From Nostoc sp. MS1 (GTDB taxonomy: Bacteria > Cyanobacteriota > Cyanobacteriia > Cyanobacteriales > Nostocaceae), in assembly GCF_019976755.1 (NCBI RefSeq), contig NZ_AP023442.1:243421-307420 (forward strand): 64,000 nucleotides of DNA, in the 5' to 3' direction. Shown in pieces: positions 19,694 through 29,160 of the stretch. The position numbers were made by a program, and so were the translations under genes. A model generated the notes under the pieces. That model saw nothing but the letters and a program-made list of their open reading frames with translations, did no database searches and was not told the origin of the DNA. The first letter of the stretch is position 1; the number at the start of each line of letters is the position of its first letter.

Positions 19694-21382
19694 TATAAGC
19701 TAGTGTGGTAAAACTTACTAGAGAAGACGACTCTCTAAATTAGCCAAGTAACCCTTGGGGTCTCGGCGAAATCGATACTGTTCAATTCTGGCTTTGTGGT
19801 GTTTTTGCAATTGAGAGCGTAATTCGAGCCAAGTAACGATATCAACTTGTGCTAAATCAGATGCGGTAAAAGAACGAAGTTTAGTAGCAATGGCACAAGC
19901 AAGTTTGACAGAGCCACGAATAACAAGGGATGAGGGAGCAACCTTACGACCAGTACAACGACGTTGATGATGACGTAGCATACCAAAAGCGTGTTCTAAG
20001 TCATTATTAGTTCTAGGAAAATCTTCAATTTCGTAACAATGAAAAAGTCCAGACCAGTAGTTATTGGTGGTTTTTATAAAGTTATCGATTGCGGTGTTCA
20101 ATGTGCCAGCTTTCTGCTTTTGTTGGGACATTTGAGTTAACAGTTGCTGATAACTTTGTTTGACACCAGCAGCATCAAGACCTATTTTATTATTGAGAAT
20201 ATTACTAGCTTTATCAACCCACCCATATGCAACCCTCACAGGTGAAAATAAAGATGCAGTCGCAGATAATCCCTTAGCTAGAAGGTGTTTTAGATTGACT
20301 AAAGGTGGTGGTAAAGCACTTCTTTTTTCCATCCGTTCTAAGCTTTGTTCTATCAAAGTCAAATTTTCTTGTAACTTTAACCCTGATGCTTCTAAGGGTG
20401 GATGACCATCATTGGTTATAGAACTACGGACTGCCGAGCAATAATCTTCAATAATAGTCACCAAATCCTGATCTTCATTGGTAACACTACGTTCAATTTC
20501 TCGTAATCCTCTAACTTTTTTTTTTCAATTCCTTTTTTGCATGTCTATCCGCCTCATATATGGGTTTAATAGCTTCTTTCAGGTAATGGTAATGACATAA
20601 ACCATGAGCAATACTAGGTAATGCTAACCCAACAGCTTTGCGAATTGATTGTTGCCCATCACTAACAACTCCATCAATTGGTACATTTAGGCTATTAGTT
20701 ACTTCTAGTAATAGCGTCACTAAATCTTCATTTCTTGATGATAATAAGGTTTTAGCAAGTAAGATTTCTCCAGATAAGCAATCTCGAATTACCCATAATA
20801 CCTCATGTCCAATTTCTGGCTGCATCCCGTCGATCGCTAATATTACCCGTCCTTGATTAGCCATTATGGCTTTTAACCTAGTGTGGTCTTTTAACCATAA
20901 AGAAAGTAACTCGTCATATCTGTCAATTAAGTGCGTGACCGTTCGTTGACTTATACATATACCTTTTAATTCAAGGTGAGCGTGTATTTGGGGAACGCTT
21001 CTATGTTCCTGATAGCGTAATGCTCCTATATAAGCAATCACATCCAAACCAAATTCGTTTTGTGGTAGAGCTAAAGAACCTTCTTGCTCTGGTCGATACA
21101 CTTTTTTGTACAAGAAACATGACTTATTTTGACATCGACGAATTTTTAGCTGTAATTCTACTACCCCATTTAACGTTCTTATATGTCGAGGATTATTGTA
21201 TTCATTCCACATTGCTTGACCGCACGATGGGCATTTTTTTTGAATACAATCGAGTACTTTAAACGATGTTGCCTCTGGTTTTAGACTTTTTCTTGCCAAG
21301 TTTTTGCGCCATTATTTCGCTACAAGGTCAAGATTACAGCATTTCCGCTCTTCTCTAGTAAGTTTTACCACGCTAGCGTATA
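19694..21382 (-). mobile_element. Insertion sequence with 34-bp inverted repeats, family not certain (1.69 kb)
   Basis: The left end 19694-19727 and the right end 21349-21382 are inverted repeats of 34 bp with 2 mismatches, containing the core GTGGTAAAACTTACTAGAGA. They enclose a two-frame transposase gene with short margins. The exact outer border and the target duplication could not be fixed; only a loose AGCT similarity flanks the repeats. Confidence 0.85.
19718..21299 (-). CDS. DDE transposase in two frames joined at an A10 tract
   Basis: The first part (21299-20511, 262 aa) has a Cys-rich N-terminus (CPSCGQAMWNEYNN, CQNKSCFLYKKVY), then the first Asp in VILAIDGMQPEIG, the second in DGVVSDGQQSIRKA, and a CHYHYLKEA motif. 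It stops as ELKKKS at a run of ten A (plus-strand T run 20516-20525). The continuation (VRGLREIERSVTNEDQD, into the frame 20464-19718) carries NNDLEHAFGMLRHHQRR with the probable catalytic Glu. Ribosomal or transcriptional slippage on the A tract would fuse the two into about 520 residues. The D/D/E plus Cys/His pattern resembles the MULE-like group, but I cannot name the IS family. Confidence 0.75.
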
Positions 21383-22350
21383 AGCTTGCTCAAATTATAG
21401 TTGAAGATGCTGGCTGTTTAAGTATTTCACGATTTAACTGAAAAATTCGGGTAGATAATGAGGCTCGTTTTTATGAGTGAAGGGACAGTAATTCTTTAAA
21501 ACTGGAATTTGAGGAGCTAGAGCATAACTCTAATTGCAAAAGACCCAAAAAGCCGAGTGACCTAGACATTACCTAGATATTACCTAGAGAAGAAATTTCA
21601 GCTAAGTTAGTTAGCTTAAAAATATACAGTTTATTAAATTAAAAATTTGTCTAGGTAAAACAAGCTTAAGACGTTATCTAAAAACAAATTTATTTACCTA
21701 GACAATACCTATATACTACGGATAATAAACATTTTACTGACTCAATTCATACATCAAGCTGAGTAAAACAAACCTCTAAACGATAAAATGTTAATTCTGT
21801 CGCGCTCACCAGAACGTAGCCAAAAACTGCCACCATGTTTGCAGTCGTAACTTACCTAGACGATAAGTGAACTTTACCTAGATGCGAACTCAAGCAAGGC
21901 AAAGCGTACAGATTAATACGTTTTGTAAACGATTAACCGAAATGCAGAGACTAATGCTAGTGAACAGTTAATATAAGGTATGGGCTAGAACTATAGGTAA
22001 ACGCTCACGCATATCCCCTACATTCCCCGTAAAGACTTTGAGTTATTTCAATAAGTCAGCAACGGACACTAGATGTCTGAAAATTGCGGTTGTCAAAAAT
22101 TCCTGGTTTTAATCGTAGTTTATATCGGATAAAAGATAAGGGTATCTTATTTTTTATTGGCGAGATTTGTAGCATATGTCACATAAATAATACAATTTGA
22201 AGATTGATTAGCATGATCGCTGCGTATTCAATAATTCATGTTTTGTGATGATTTATTGTCATTAAACTGAAACTATTGAGAATCAAAAGAGGAAAAACTA
22301 TTACTCTTGAAAGATTTAACAAGCTTGAGAAAATAAATTGAGATTAAATC
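21383..22350. other. About 970 bp non-coding DNA carrying the TTACCTAGA cluster
   Basis: No ORF with coding character was found on either strand. Apart from the nine-base repeats (annotated separately) and long AT runs, nothing else is recognisable. The absence of genes together with ordered repeats makes this a candidate cis-acting replicon region. Confidence 0.5.
21559..21882. repeat. Cluster of TTACCTAGA repeats (iteron- or operator-like)
   Basis: Exact TTACCTAGA occurs at 21569-21577, 21580-21588, 21694-21702, 21852-21860 and 21874-21882, and inverted (TCTAGGTAA) at 21650-21658. A near copy (TGACCTAGAC) starts at 21558, and weaker forms lie near 21675 and 21704. Several copies continue with CAATA/CGATA/TATT. 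The surrounding 21383-22350 is non-coding and AT-rich. A further TACCTAGAC stands 8 nt before the ATG of the gene at 33964. Such clusters are typical of plasmid iterons, centromeres or multi-operator sites. Confidence 0.7.
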
Positions 22351-22405
22351 TTGACAATTAGGACTAGTACATTTAACCTAATAGTTAATTAACTAAAAGG
22401 TTAAA
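22351..22405 (+). promoter_or_regulatory. Promoter and dyad operator of the ArsR-type repressor gene
   Basis: TTGACA (22351-22356) is followed after 17 bp by TAACCT (22374-22379) as a -10 element. Overlapping it, 22372-22405 forms a 34-bp near-perfect dyad (half site TTTAACCTAATAGTTAA, four mismatches overall), centred on TTAATTAA. ArsR-family repressors bind such AT-rich dyads. The ATG follows 15 bp later, so autorepression is the simplest reading. Confidence 0.75.
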
Positions 22406-22420
22406 TACATCCAAATTTGA

Positions 22421-22771
22421 ATGTCCATTGATCAATTGAGTATTACCTTTGCTGCGCTTGCCGATCCAACTCGACGGGCAATCTTGGCTCATCTAGCTCA
22501 GGGCGAAGCATCGGTAACAGAACTAGCCCAACCTTTTGAAATGAGCCTACCCGCCATTTCTAAACATCTCAAAGTGCTAGAGCGTGCTGGATTGATCACA
22601 AGAGGTCGAGATGCTCAGTGGCGACCCTGCCGATTAGAGGCAGAACATCTGAAGGAGGCAGCCGATTGGATTGAACAATATCGCCAATTCTGGGAGCAAA
22701 ATTTGGATCGTCTCGACGAGTATCTACAACAGTTGCAAGCATCCGAAAACAAAAGCGATCACCAATCATAA
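22421..22771 (+). CDS. ArsR-family transcriptional repressor
   Basis: 116 aa with a classical ArsR winged helix: ALADPTRRAILAHLAQGEAS followed by VTELAQPFEMSLPAISKHLK (recognition helix) and VLERAGLITRGRDAQWRPCR (wing). No metal-binding CxC is visible in the recognition helix, so a non-metal signal is likely. Its partner 32 bp downstream is a double SRPBCC (AHSA1-like) protein, a very common pairing in bacteria. A dyad operator overlaps its promoter, indicating that it represses its own operon. Confidence 0.9.
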   Translation: MSIDQLSITFAALADPTRRAILAHLAQGEASVTELAQPFEMSLPAISKHLKVLERAGLITRGRDAQWRPCRLEAEHLKEAADWIEQYRQFWEQNLDRLDEYLQQLQASENKSDHQS

Positions 22772-22803
22772 CAGGCGATCGCTCTATCCCAAGGAGAAAC
22801 AAA

Positions 22804-23775
22804 ATGTCCCAACAAAGCGACTCCCAAAATGAACGCGAGATTGTGATCACCCGTGTTTTCAATGCGCCAAGAGAATTGGTATGGAAGGTGTGGACTGATC
22901 CAAAACATGTGGAGCAATGGTGGGGGCCAAAAGGTTTTACAACGCGCGTGATAGAGATGGATTTACGTCCGGGTGGACAATGGCATTTTGTCATGATTGG
23001 AGCAGACGGCACACAGTACCCATGTAAAGGAATTTTTCAGGAAGTTGTACCCCAAGAGCGGATTGTCGCCACTGACGAATTTGATGAAGGCTTTGAAAAA
23101 GTAATCAACGTTGACTTACCACAAACAATGGTGACAACAACGATTTTTTCAGAAGAACAAGGCAAGACCAAACTCACTATGGTGATTGTGCATCAGTCTG
23201 CCGATGATCGTCGCAAGCATGAACAGATGGGTGTTATCGCGGGATGGAACTCTAGCTTCGATTGCCTGGAGGAGTTTTTAGCAAAGATAGTGGTAAATCA
23301 AGGTCACAGGTTAACGTTGACATTGCCATCAGACAGAGAAATTGTTGTTGAGCGTGTGTTTAATGCCCCACGCCAACTCGTGTTTGAGGCATGGACGCAA
23401 CCATTTCACGTAAAACGTTGGTTTGGAGGCTGTAGCAGTATGACAATGACCCTGTGTGAAATTGACTTACGTGCCGGTGGTAGTTGGCGCTATGTCTTAT
23501 ATGATTCTGGCAATGGCATCGAACATGCCTTTTCAGGAGAGTACCGTGAGATTGTGCCACCAGAACGATTAGTTGCCACTGAACGCTATGAAGGAGTTGC
23601 GGATAGCGACCACCTCAATACGTTAACTTTAACTGAAAATGATGGAAAAACGACGCTGCACATTCACATTCAGCATTCGTCTGGGGAGCAGCGTGATGGA
23701 CATCTGCAATCTGGTATGGAAGTGGGGATGAACCAGACTCTTAACCGTCTCGAAGAAATTCTGCAATCAATCTGA
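22804..23775 (+). CDS. Tandem SRPBCC (AHSA1/START-like) protein
   Basis: 323 aa made of two AHSA1-type domains. Domain one (about residues 10-150) has EIVITRVFNAPRELVWKVWT, VEQWWGPKGFTTRV, DLRPGGQWHFVM and the C-terminal GWNSSFDCLEEFL. Domain two (about 165-323) repeats the same marks: EIVVERVFNAPRQLVFEAWT, VKRWFGG, DLRAGGSWRYVLYD and GMNQTLNRLEEIL. The fold makes a hydrophobic pocket for a small lipophilic ligand. A good Shine-Dalgarno (AAGGAG) precedes the ATG by 7 nt. It forms an operon with the ArsR repressor. Single-domain versions are usual; the fusion of two is less common. Confidence 0.88.
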   Translation: MSQQSDSQNEREIVITRVFNAPRELVWKVWTDPKHVEQWWGPKGFTTRVIEMDLRPGGQWHFVMIGADGTQYPCKGIFQEVVPQERIVATDEFDEGFEKVINVDLPQTMVTTTIFSEEQGKTKLTMVIVHQSADDRRKHEQMGVIAGWNSSFDCLEEFLAKIVVNQGHRLTLTLPSDREIVVERVFNAPRQLVFEAWTQPFHVKRWFGGCSSMTMTLCEIDLRAGGSWRYVLYDSGNGIEHAFSGEYREIVPPERLVATERYEGVADSDHLNTLTLTENDGKTTLHIHIQHSSGEQRDGHLQSGMEVGMNQTLNRLEEILQSI

Positions 23776-23956
23776 TAAAGTGATGAACTAATTGTTTTTG
23801 CTCAATCACGGCGTTTCGATCTGCACCCGTACCGTACAATCGGTGAGGAAGAATCTTATACCATTTCACGAAAAATATGATACAGATGTAAACCTTGAAA
23901 GCCTTGCTGCATCTAATTTCTTAAATTGCGTTAGCGGTAGCGGGGCGTTTAGCTCA

Positions 23957-23980
23957 TTGCGAATTGCGAATTGCGAATTG
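23957..23980. repeat. Short heptamer tandem repeat (TTGCGAA)
   Basis: Three consecutive copies of TTGCGAA followed by TTGG. Short tandemly repeated heptamers of this kind are a known feature of Nostocales genomes. Confidence 0.7.
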
Positions 23981-24018
23981 GTATTAGCCCTGGTATAAAC
24001 TTCTATGAAGACCTAGCT

Positions 24019-25392
24019 CTAATTGACTCTAGATGCCATACGCTCTCCACCACCGCGATCTAGTTCACCTTGATGTAGAATTACACTTGATGCGTTGCCT
24101 GTCTCATCTATTAAGAATGTGCGTTGAGCGTTGATCACTTTCAAAAAAAACTTAGTTGAGGATTCAGGAAACATTTCAACTGGTTCTCCTCCAACCCATT
24201 GAGTAAAGATGCGATTGGACTGTTTTGTAACGGTCATGACCAATCCTGACTCTAGCTCATATTGCCCTATGTAGGCATCATAAATGGCAGGGTCAAGTTC
24301 AATCACTTGTCGTTGCTGAGGCAAATCGTAAGGTTTACCAAACAAAATAGCAGCTAAATCATTGGCAATAGGTACAACTGGTGTTACTACTGCTGCGTCA
24401 ATGTTAGTCAGCACAATAATAGAAATTTGCTCATCTGGATATCTAGCAATGCGAGTGCTGAAGCCATCAATCCCGCCACCAGTATACAGAAGTTTACGTT
24501 CCAAGTGGGTACAGATAATTCCGCCATAACCGTGATAAAAACCTTTGCCATCCTCTTTTTCCAGAATCACGACCTGTGGTGTGAACATCATTTCTCTGGA
24601 TTTAGCACTCAATACTGCATCGGTATAAAGCCCTTGTTCCCACTTATAAAGGTCTTCAATGGTTGAGTACATTCCTCCAGCACCCGATGGCCATGACATA
24701 TCGACAAAATCTGCATTTTCATAGGTAACACCAGAGAAAACATAGCCCGATGCTCGATGGGATAAAATCACCTCTTGCCGATCATAGCCTGAGTCAACCA
24801 TTCCTAAAGGCTCAAGAATCCTCTGTTGCAGATAATCGGCGTAGACCTGACCGGAGACTGTTTCAATAATCTTGGTGAGTAGCACGTAGCCAGAGTTGGT
24901 GTAGCAGTAGCGTTCACCTGGCGTAAACTTTAGTGGTTCACTACTAAACCGGGCAATCAAATCATCCAAGGTAACTTTGATTTTCGTTATCTGAAAGAAG
25001 TTATCAAGCTCAGTGAAGCTAGGAATCCCACAAGTGTGGTTGAGGAGTTGATGGATGGTGATTTGTTCGCCATTAGGGTAGTCGGGCAGATAAGTTGAAA
25101 TCTTTTGATGCACCGATAGCAAACCTTGCTCCTGAAGTTGCAAAATTGCTGTGGCGGTGAACTGCTTGGTAATCGAACCAATGCGGAACTTTGTCAATGG
25201 TGTATTTGGAACATCATGTTCCAGGTTAGCCATGCCGTAGCCTGCACTCAACAGTACTTCACCTGCACGGGCTACCAATACTGCTCCCATGAAGTAGCCA
25301 TTTGCCAGACATGCTTGAAGATAAGCTCTCATCTCGTCGGCAATAGTATGATTACTAGACGGTGACTGGCTTGGTTGCTCGTTCATGAACAC
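24019..25392 (-). CDS. Serine hydrolase of the beta-lactamase (class C/PBP-like) family
   Basis: 457 aa. SITK in KFRIGSITKQFTATAILQLQ is the SxxK catalytic motif (Ser nucleophile and Lys base). CYTNSGYVLL supplies the YxN motif, and LLNHTCGIPSF and SGAGGMYSTIEDLYKWEQG are typical of the family. YTGGGIDGFSTRIARYPDEQ matches the position of the third (H/K-T-G-like) motif. The last 100 residues (DAYIGQYELESGLVMTV) form the beta-rich C-terminal domain seen in many PBP-type hydrolases. No signal peptide is obvious, so it is likely cytoplasmic. Such proteins are esterases or peptidases rather than antibiotic-resistance enzymes. It is convergent with the SRPBCC gene. Confidence 0.88.
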   Translation of the reverse strand: MFMNEQPSQSPSSNHTIADEMRAYLQACLANGYFMGAVLVARAGEVLLSAGYGMANLEHDVPNTPLTKFRIGSITKQFTATAILQLQEQGLLSVHQKISTYLPDYPNGEQITIHQLLNHTCGIPSFTELDNFFQITKIKVTLDDLIARFSSEPLKFTPGERYCYTNSGYVLLTKIIETVSGQVYADYLQQRILEPLGMVDSGYDRQEVILSHRASGYVFSGVTYENADFVDMSWPSGAGGMYSTIEDLYKWEQGLYTDAVLSAKSREMMFTPQVVILEKEDGKGFYHGYGGIICTHLERKLLYTGGGIDGFSTRIARYPDEQISIIVLTNIDAAVVTPVVPIANDLAAILFGKPYDLPQQRQVIELDPAIYDAYIGQYELESGLVMTVTKQSNRIFTQWVGGEPVEMFPESSTKFFLKVINAQRTFLIDETGNASSVILHQGELDRGGGERMASRVN

Positions 25393-25560
25393 TCATGCTC
25401 GATTATGACTCAAAAATTATATCTAACTTTTCACAGATATCTAGAAACCTGATAAAAAGCGCAGTACACCTTTGAGCCAGAGCGTGTAATCTCAACACAG
25501 ACAACCGCAACTGAGCAACTTCCTTGGTCGGTATTAGCTATCTCAATAAATTTATATATA

Positions 25561-26587
25561 GCGTTTACCAGTCTAATGAAGTACAGTAATTAAAATAAAT
25601 CAGTGTATCTACTCAAGGGTAAAAATGAAACCATATTCCCTGGACTTTCGCCAAAAAATATTTGATACATACTTGTCAGGTGGAATATCACAACGTCAAT
25701 TAGCAAACAAATTTTGTGTCAGTTTAGGTTTTATTGAGAAATTACTAAAGCAATATAGAGAAACAGCAAGTATCGCTCCTAAAGTTAGGACAAAACAAAC
25801 TCCTCCAAAGCTCAACGAAGAACAAATTAAGATTCTGGAAGAAATAGTCGAAGCTAAGAATGATTCGACTTTATCAGAAATCCGCTTCATTCTCAAAGAA
25901 AAAACAGGAATAACAGTTGGTATATCTACGGTAGACAGGATGTTACAGAGGAGAGAAATAAGCCTTAAAAAAAAACATTGCACGCTGACGAAAAAGAAAC
26001 TGAAAGAGTTCAATTATTAAGGGTACAGTTCTGGCTTCAACTTCATGGGATACCAGAGGAAAACCTTGTCTTTCTTGACGAAGCCGGAGCTAATCTATCT
26101 TTAATAAGACACTCCGCCCGTTCTAAAAAAGGTAAAAGAGCGCATGGGTCACGACCTCAAAAACGCTGTAAAAATGTTTCCATAATTGGAGCGATTGCTC
26201 TTAAAGGCGTGATTAGTCAATATAGTATTTTAGGAGCATCTGACGGGCTGACATTTGAGGCTTATATTTCTCAAAAATTAGTTCCTCTTCTGTGGGAAGG
26301 CGCTTGTGTAATCATGGATAATTGTTCAATTCATAAAGGTGGAGATATTGAGAAATTAATCGAAGCTGCTGGAGCTAAATTGATTTATTTGCCACCATAT
26401 TCGCCGGATTTTTCACCAATTGAAAACTGTTGGTCAAAAATTAAAAATTTACTACGTTCTATTGGAGCTAGAAGTTATCCAGACTTAGCAAAAGCAATTG
26501 AAAGTGCTTTTAATCAAGTTTCGTTAAATGATATTTATAATTGGTTTACCCATTCTTGTTACTGTACTTCACCAGACTGAGAAACGC
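25561..26587 (+). mobile_element. IS630-family insertion sequence (1027 bp), apparently intact
   Basis: Inverted ends of 29 bp with four mismatches share GCGTTT and TGAAGTACAGTAA. TA duplications flank it (25559-25560, 26588-26589). The insertion lies in intergenic DNA and disrupts no recognisable gene. Confidence 0.92.
25625..26580 (+). CDS. IS630-family transposase, two frames joined at an A9 tract
   Basis: The first frame (25625-26020) is the HTH part (KPYSLDFRQKIFDTYLSGG, SQRQLANKFCVSLGFIEKLL). The second (25978-26580) is the DDE catalytic part: NLVFLDEAGANLS, CVIMDNCSIHKGG and YSPDFSPIENCWSKIK. At 25967-25975 nine A residues precede CATTG. A -1 slip there changes SLKKKHC into SLKKKTLHADEKETER and links the frames. 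This is the usual arrangement of programmed frameshifting in many IS630 elements, so I annotate one functional transposase rather than a pseudogene. Confidence 0.85.
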
Positions 26588-26719
26588 TATAAGTCAGTTT
26601 TGGAATTGAATTTAAAAAATAATCTTTTACTTTACGATAATTAAAGTATCTATATTATTCACAGTAAATCCCACTATCTAATACATGGATGTATATCTTT
26701 ACCAAAGTGGCAATAATCC

Positions 26720-27592
26720 ATGACTGATAAAACTCAATACTTGTTGGAATTAATAAAACGCAATATCAAACCGTATATCGCTTACCCAAAAACAAAAGCT
26801 GTAATGGTTACAGGCTCGGTTGCAGAAGGGTTGTGTGATGAATACTCCGATTGCGATGTGATGCTGTATTATGATGAGTTGCCATCTTTACAAGAGTTGC
26901 TCCTCTGTCGTCAGCAAAATCATGGTGCAGAGTTAATCGAAATTTTGGGCGATCCAAAACAGGGTGCATTTGGTGAAACTTTCTTTGTCAACGGAGTTGA
27001 ATGTCAGTTTGCTCATGCGACGATCGCACAATGGGAAAAAGAAATTTCATCTGTCTTGGAGGAGTTTGATATTCAATCTCCGATCATCAAAGGGATGTCA
27101 GGGACACTGGTCGCAATCCCATTGTATGGCGAAACACTCATTGAGCAGTGGAAAGCTAAAATTGCGAATTATCCAGATGGACTCGCACAAAAGATGGTCG
27201 AGCATTATCTCAAGTTTTTTCCAATTTGGGGAATACAGTCCAAGCTGGCAAATAGGGATACGACACTCTGGTACTACCAAATCCTGGTTGAATTAGCACA
27301 AAATCTTCTAGGTGTACTGTCTGGATTGAATCGCTTGTATTACTCAACTTTTCAATTCAAGCGGATGAGCAGATTTATTGAGCAAATGAAGATTGCTCCT
27401 GTTAATCTTGCCTCTCGTCTCGAAGGCTTGTTTCGTCACCCAGCTTCTTTTTGTGTCAATGAACTTGAAGCATTAGTTCGAGAAACCGTAGAGCTTGTAG
27501 AAATCCATATGCCAAGAGTAAATACTTCCGAAGCAAGACGGAGATTAGGGTGGAGACAGCAGCCGTGGAAACTGGAGCAATTAGATCAGTGA
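26720..27592 (+). CDS. Nucleotidyltransferase-fold protein
   Basis: 290 aa. VMVTGSVAEGLCDEYSDCDV followed by MLYY contains the GSxxxG...SDxD signature of the polymerase-beta-type nucleotidyltransferase superfamily, with two metal-binding Asp. The C-terminal two thirds are helical (LWYYQILVELAQNLLGVLSG), like the substrate-binding half of antibiotic nucleotidyltransferase-like or DUF4037-type proteins. The substrate is unknown. It stands alone between an IS630 element and a tyrosine recombinase and has no obvious operon partner, so it may be cargo. A toxin-type NTase is possible but no partner antitoxin was seen. Confidence 0.75.
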   Translation: MTDKTQYLLELIKRNIKPYIAYPKTKAVMVTGSVAEGLCDEYSDCDVMLYYDELPSLQELLLCRQQNHGAELIEILGDPKQGAFGETFFVNGVECQFAHATIAQWEKEISSVLEEFDIQSPIIKGMSGTLVAIPLYGETLIEQWKAKIANYPDGLAQKMVEHYLKFFPIWGIQSKLANRDTTLWYYQILVELAQNLLGVLSGLNRLYYSTFQFKRMSRFIEQMKIAPVNLASRLEGLFRHPASFCVNELEALVRETVELVEIHMPRVNTSEARRRLGWRQQPWKLEQLDQ

Positions 27593-28079
27593 GTAATTCC
27601 CACTAACATCCGTACTTTACAATGTGTCCCAATTTCCGTGTTCTCAGTTGTCTCTCTGGTAGGCACAACCGTGCAACAGCAATGCACAGAATTTGCTCCT
27701 ACAAATCTTATTAATTAAACATTTTGGCTTGTTCATCAAAATCTTTATTATTACTATTTCTTACTTATGCTCATTATCATCAGTAAATAGCTCAGAACTT
27801 TTTTAAATCTATTACTATTATCAAGGGATAAACTTTTGCTCTACCTCTAAAACCTGAAAATACCAAATTAACTGATTATTCTCCACCGATGAACTGTCCG
27901 ATTATGGCGGCTTAATACGGACAGTTAACTTAACCAAACTTTGTAAATATTTCTAACAGTTCGGGTGAACATCAAGATTTATCAGCATTTTGGCGATGAG
28001 GTAAACAGATTTTACCTTCAGTCACGTACAATGCTTGGGTATTAGTTCCACAGTGCAACAAAGGGCGATCGCACTTGAC
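27593..28079. other. AT-rich intergenic region upstream of the recombinase gene
   Basis: No credible ORF. It contains the inverted repeat at 27892-27926 annotated separately and otherwise only AT-rich DNA. Confidence 0.5.
27892..27926. repeat. Inverted repeat upstream of the tyrosine recombinase (candidate recombination site)
   Basis: Perfect 9-bp arms AACTGTCCG (27892-27900) and CGGACAGTT (27918-27926) flank a 17-bp AT-rich centre in which the symmetry partly continues (ATTA/TTAAT). It lies about 150 bp before the recombinase start. Paired inverted arms around a short core are what a tyrosine recombinase binds. An operator is the alternative. Confidence 0.45.
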
Positions 28080-29120
28080 ATGGTAAACAATCCTCAGCTT
28101 GACAACCTACCGCCAATCAAGTTGATCCACATTCAGGATCAAGCGCCATCAACTGTAGAAGGAAAATCTAGAAGCAGGGAAAGAAAAATATCTTTACCCA
28201 CAGATATACGCTGGATCAAGGTGCTGGAGTTTCTTCGTAGCACCAACCTCGCACCTAATAGTCGGAAATTGTACGAACGCGAACTAAAGCGATTCTTGGG
28301 ATGGACGCAACTGCACTATCACGAACTACGCCCACGTCACCTGGGACTGTACAAGGAATATCTGCGGGATGAAGTGAAAACTGATGCAGGAAAACCCCTG
28401 TCAAAAGCGAGTATCAATGCGGGGGTTGCTGCACTCAAAAGCTTTTTTAATTGGATGTGCTACACGTATCCAGATATAATCGCTACTAATCCCACACTGG
28501 GGATAAAGCTAGAAAAAGTACCACTGCCACCAGCCCAAAGTTTAACTGATGAACAGATGGAGCGAGTGTGGTCAGCTTTAGAATTGTTGGGAGAGACAAA
28601 AGGGCGCGATACAGCACTTGTCCACATACTTAGTCACGGACTCCGCGCCGGAGAAATTGTACAGCTAAATGTTGGTTCTTTTGATGGCAAGCTGCTGTTC
28701 TTGCCTGATACTAAAACGAATGAACCACGATTAGTACCATTGCGAAAAGAAAGCCGTGAAGTCCTGGAAGAATATTTGCGATCGCGCAGCGAACAGGGTA
28801 AAGAACTCAATAGCCTCACTCCGTTGATGATTTCACACCATGCTTCATACAAAGGCGATCGCTTGAGCTATCATGGCATTTATTTTGCGGTAGAAAAAAT
28901 TGGTGAACTAGCTGGCATTGAAGATTTACACCCCCACCAGTTCCGTCATACATACGCCACAGACTTATTGCTGTTGGGCGTTGACCCCAGCCATGCGCGG
29001 AAATTGACCGGGCATCAAAGCGAGAAGGCGTTCCGGCGTTATACTTTGCGTAGTGAGCAAGAGGCGGCGATCGCTGCTTATTATCGTGCAATAGGGGAGG
29101 AGCCAGAAAAGGAGTCGTAA
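28080..29120 (+). CDS. Tyrosine recombinase/integrase (XerC/D-like)
   Basis: About 346 aa from the ATG at 28080; a TTG at 28035 would add 15 residues and neither has a good Shine-Dalgarno. An N-terminal SAM-like core-binding domain (VLEFLRSTNLAPNSRKLYER, INAGVAALKSFFNWM) is followed by the catalytic domain. HILSHGLRAGEIVQLNV has the first Arg, HPHQFRHTYATDLLLLG is the HxxR box, RKLTGHQS has the second His, and FRRYTLR has the nucleophilic Tyr. All catalytic residues appear present. Likely roles are plasmid dimer resolution or integration of a mobile element; an inverted repeat just upstream is a candidate target. Confidence 0.9.
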   Translation: MVNNPQLDNLPPIKLIHIQDQAPSTVEGKSRSRERKISLPTDIRWIKVLEFLRSTNLAPNSRKLYERELKRFLGWTQLHYHELRPRHLGLYKEYLRDEVKTDAGKPLSKASINAGVAALKSFFNWMCYTYPDIIATNPTLGIKLEKVPLPPAQSLTDEQMERVWSALELLGETKGRDTALVHILSHGLRAGEIVQLNVGSFDGKLLFLPDTKTNEPRLVPLRKESREVLEEYLRSRSEQGKELNSLTPLMISHHASYKGDRLSYHGIYFAVEKIGELAGIEDLHPHQFRHTYATDLLLLGVDPSHARKLTGHQSEKAFRRYTLRSEQEAAIAAYYRAIGEEPEKES

Positions 29121-29160
29121 GCAAAAATGAAAGAGCAACTAACTTGTTATCCTTGAAATT

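Noticed and set aside
23792..23998. A 68-aa frame after the SRPBCC gene
   Set aside because: It covers heptamer repeats and lacks a ribosome-binding site and coding character.
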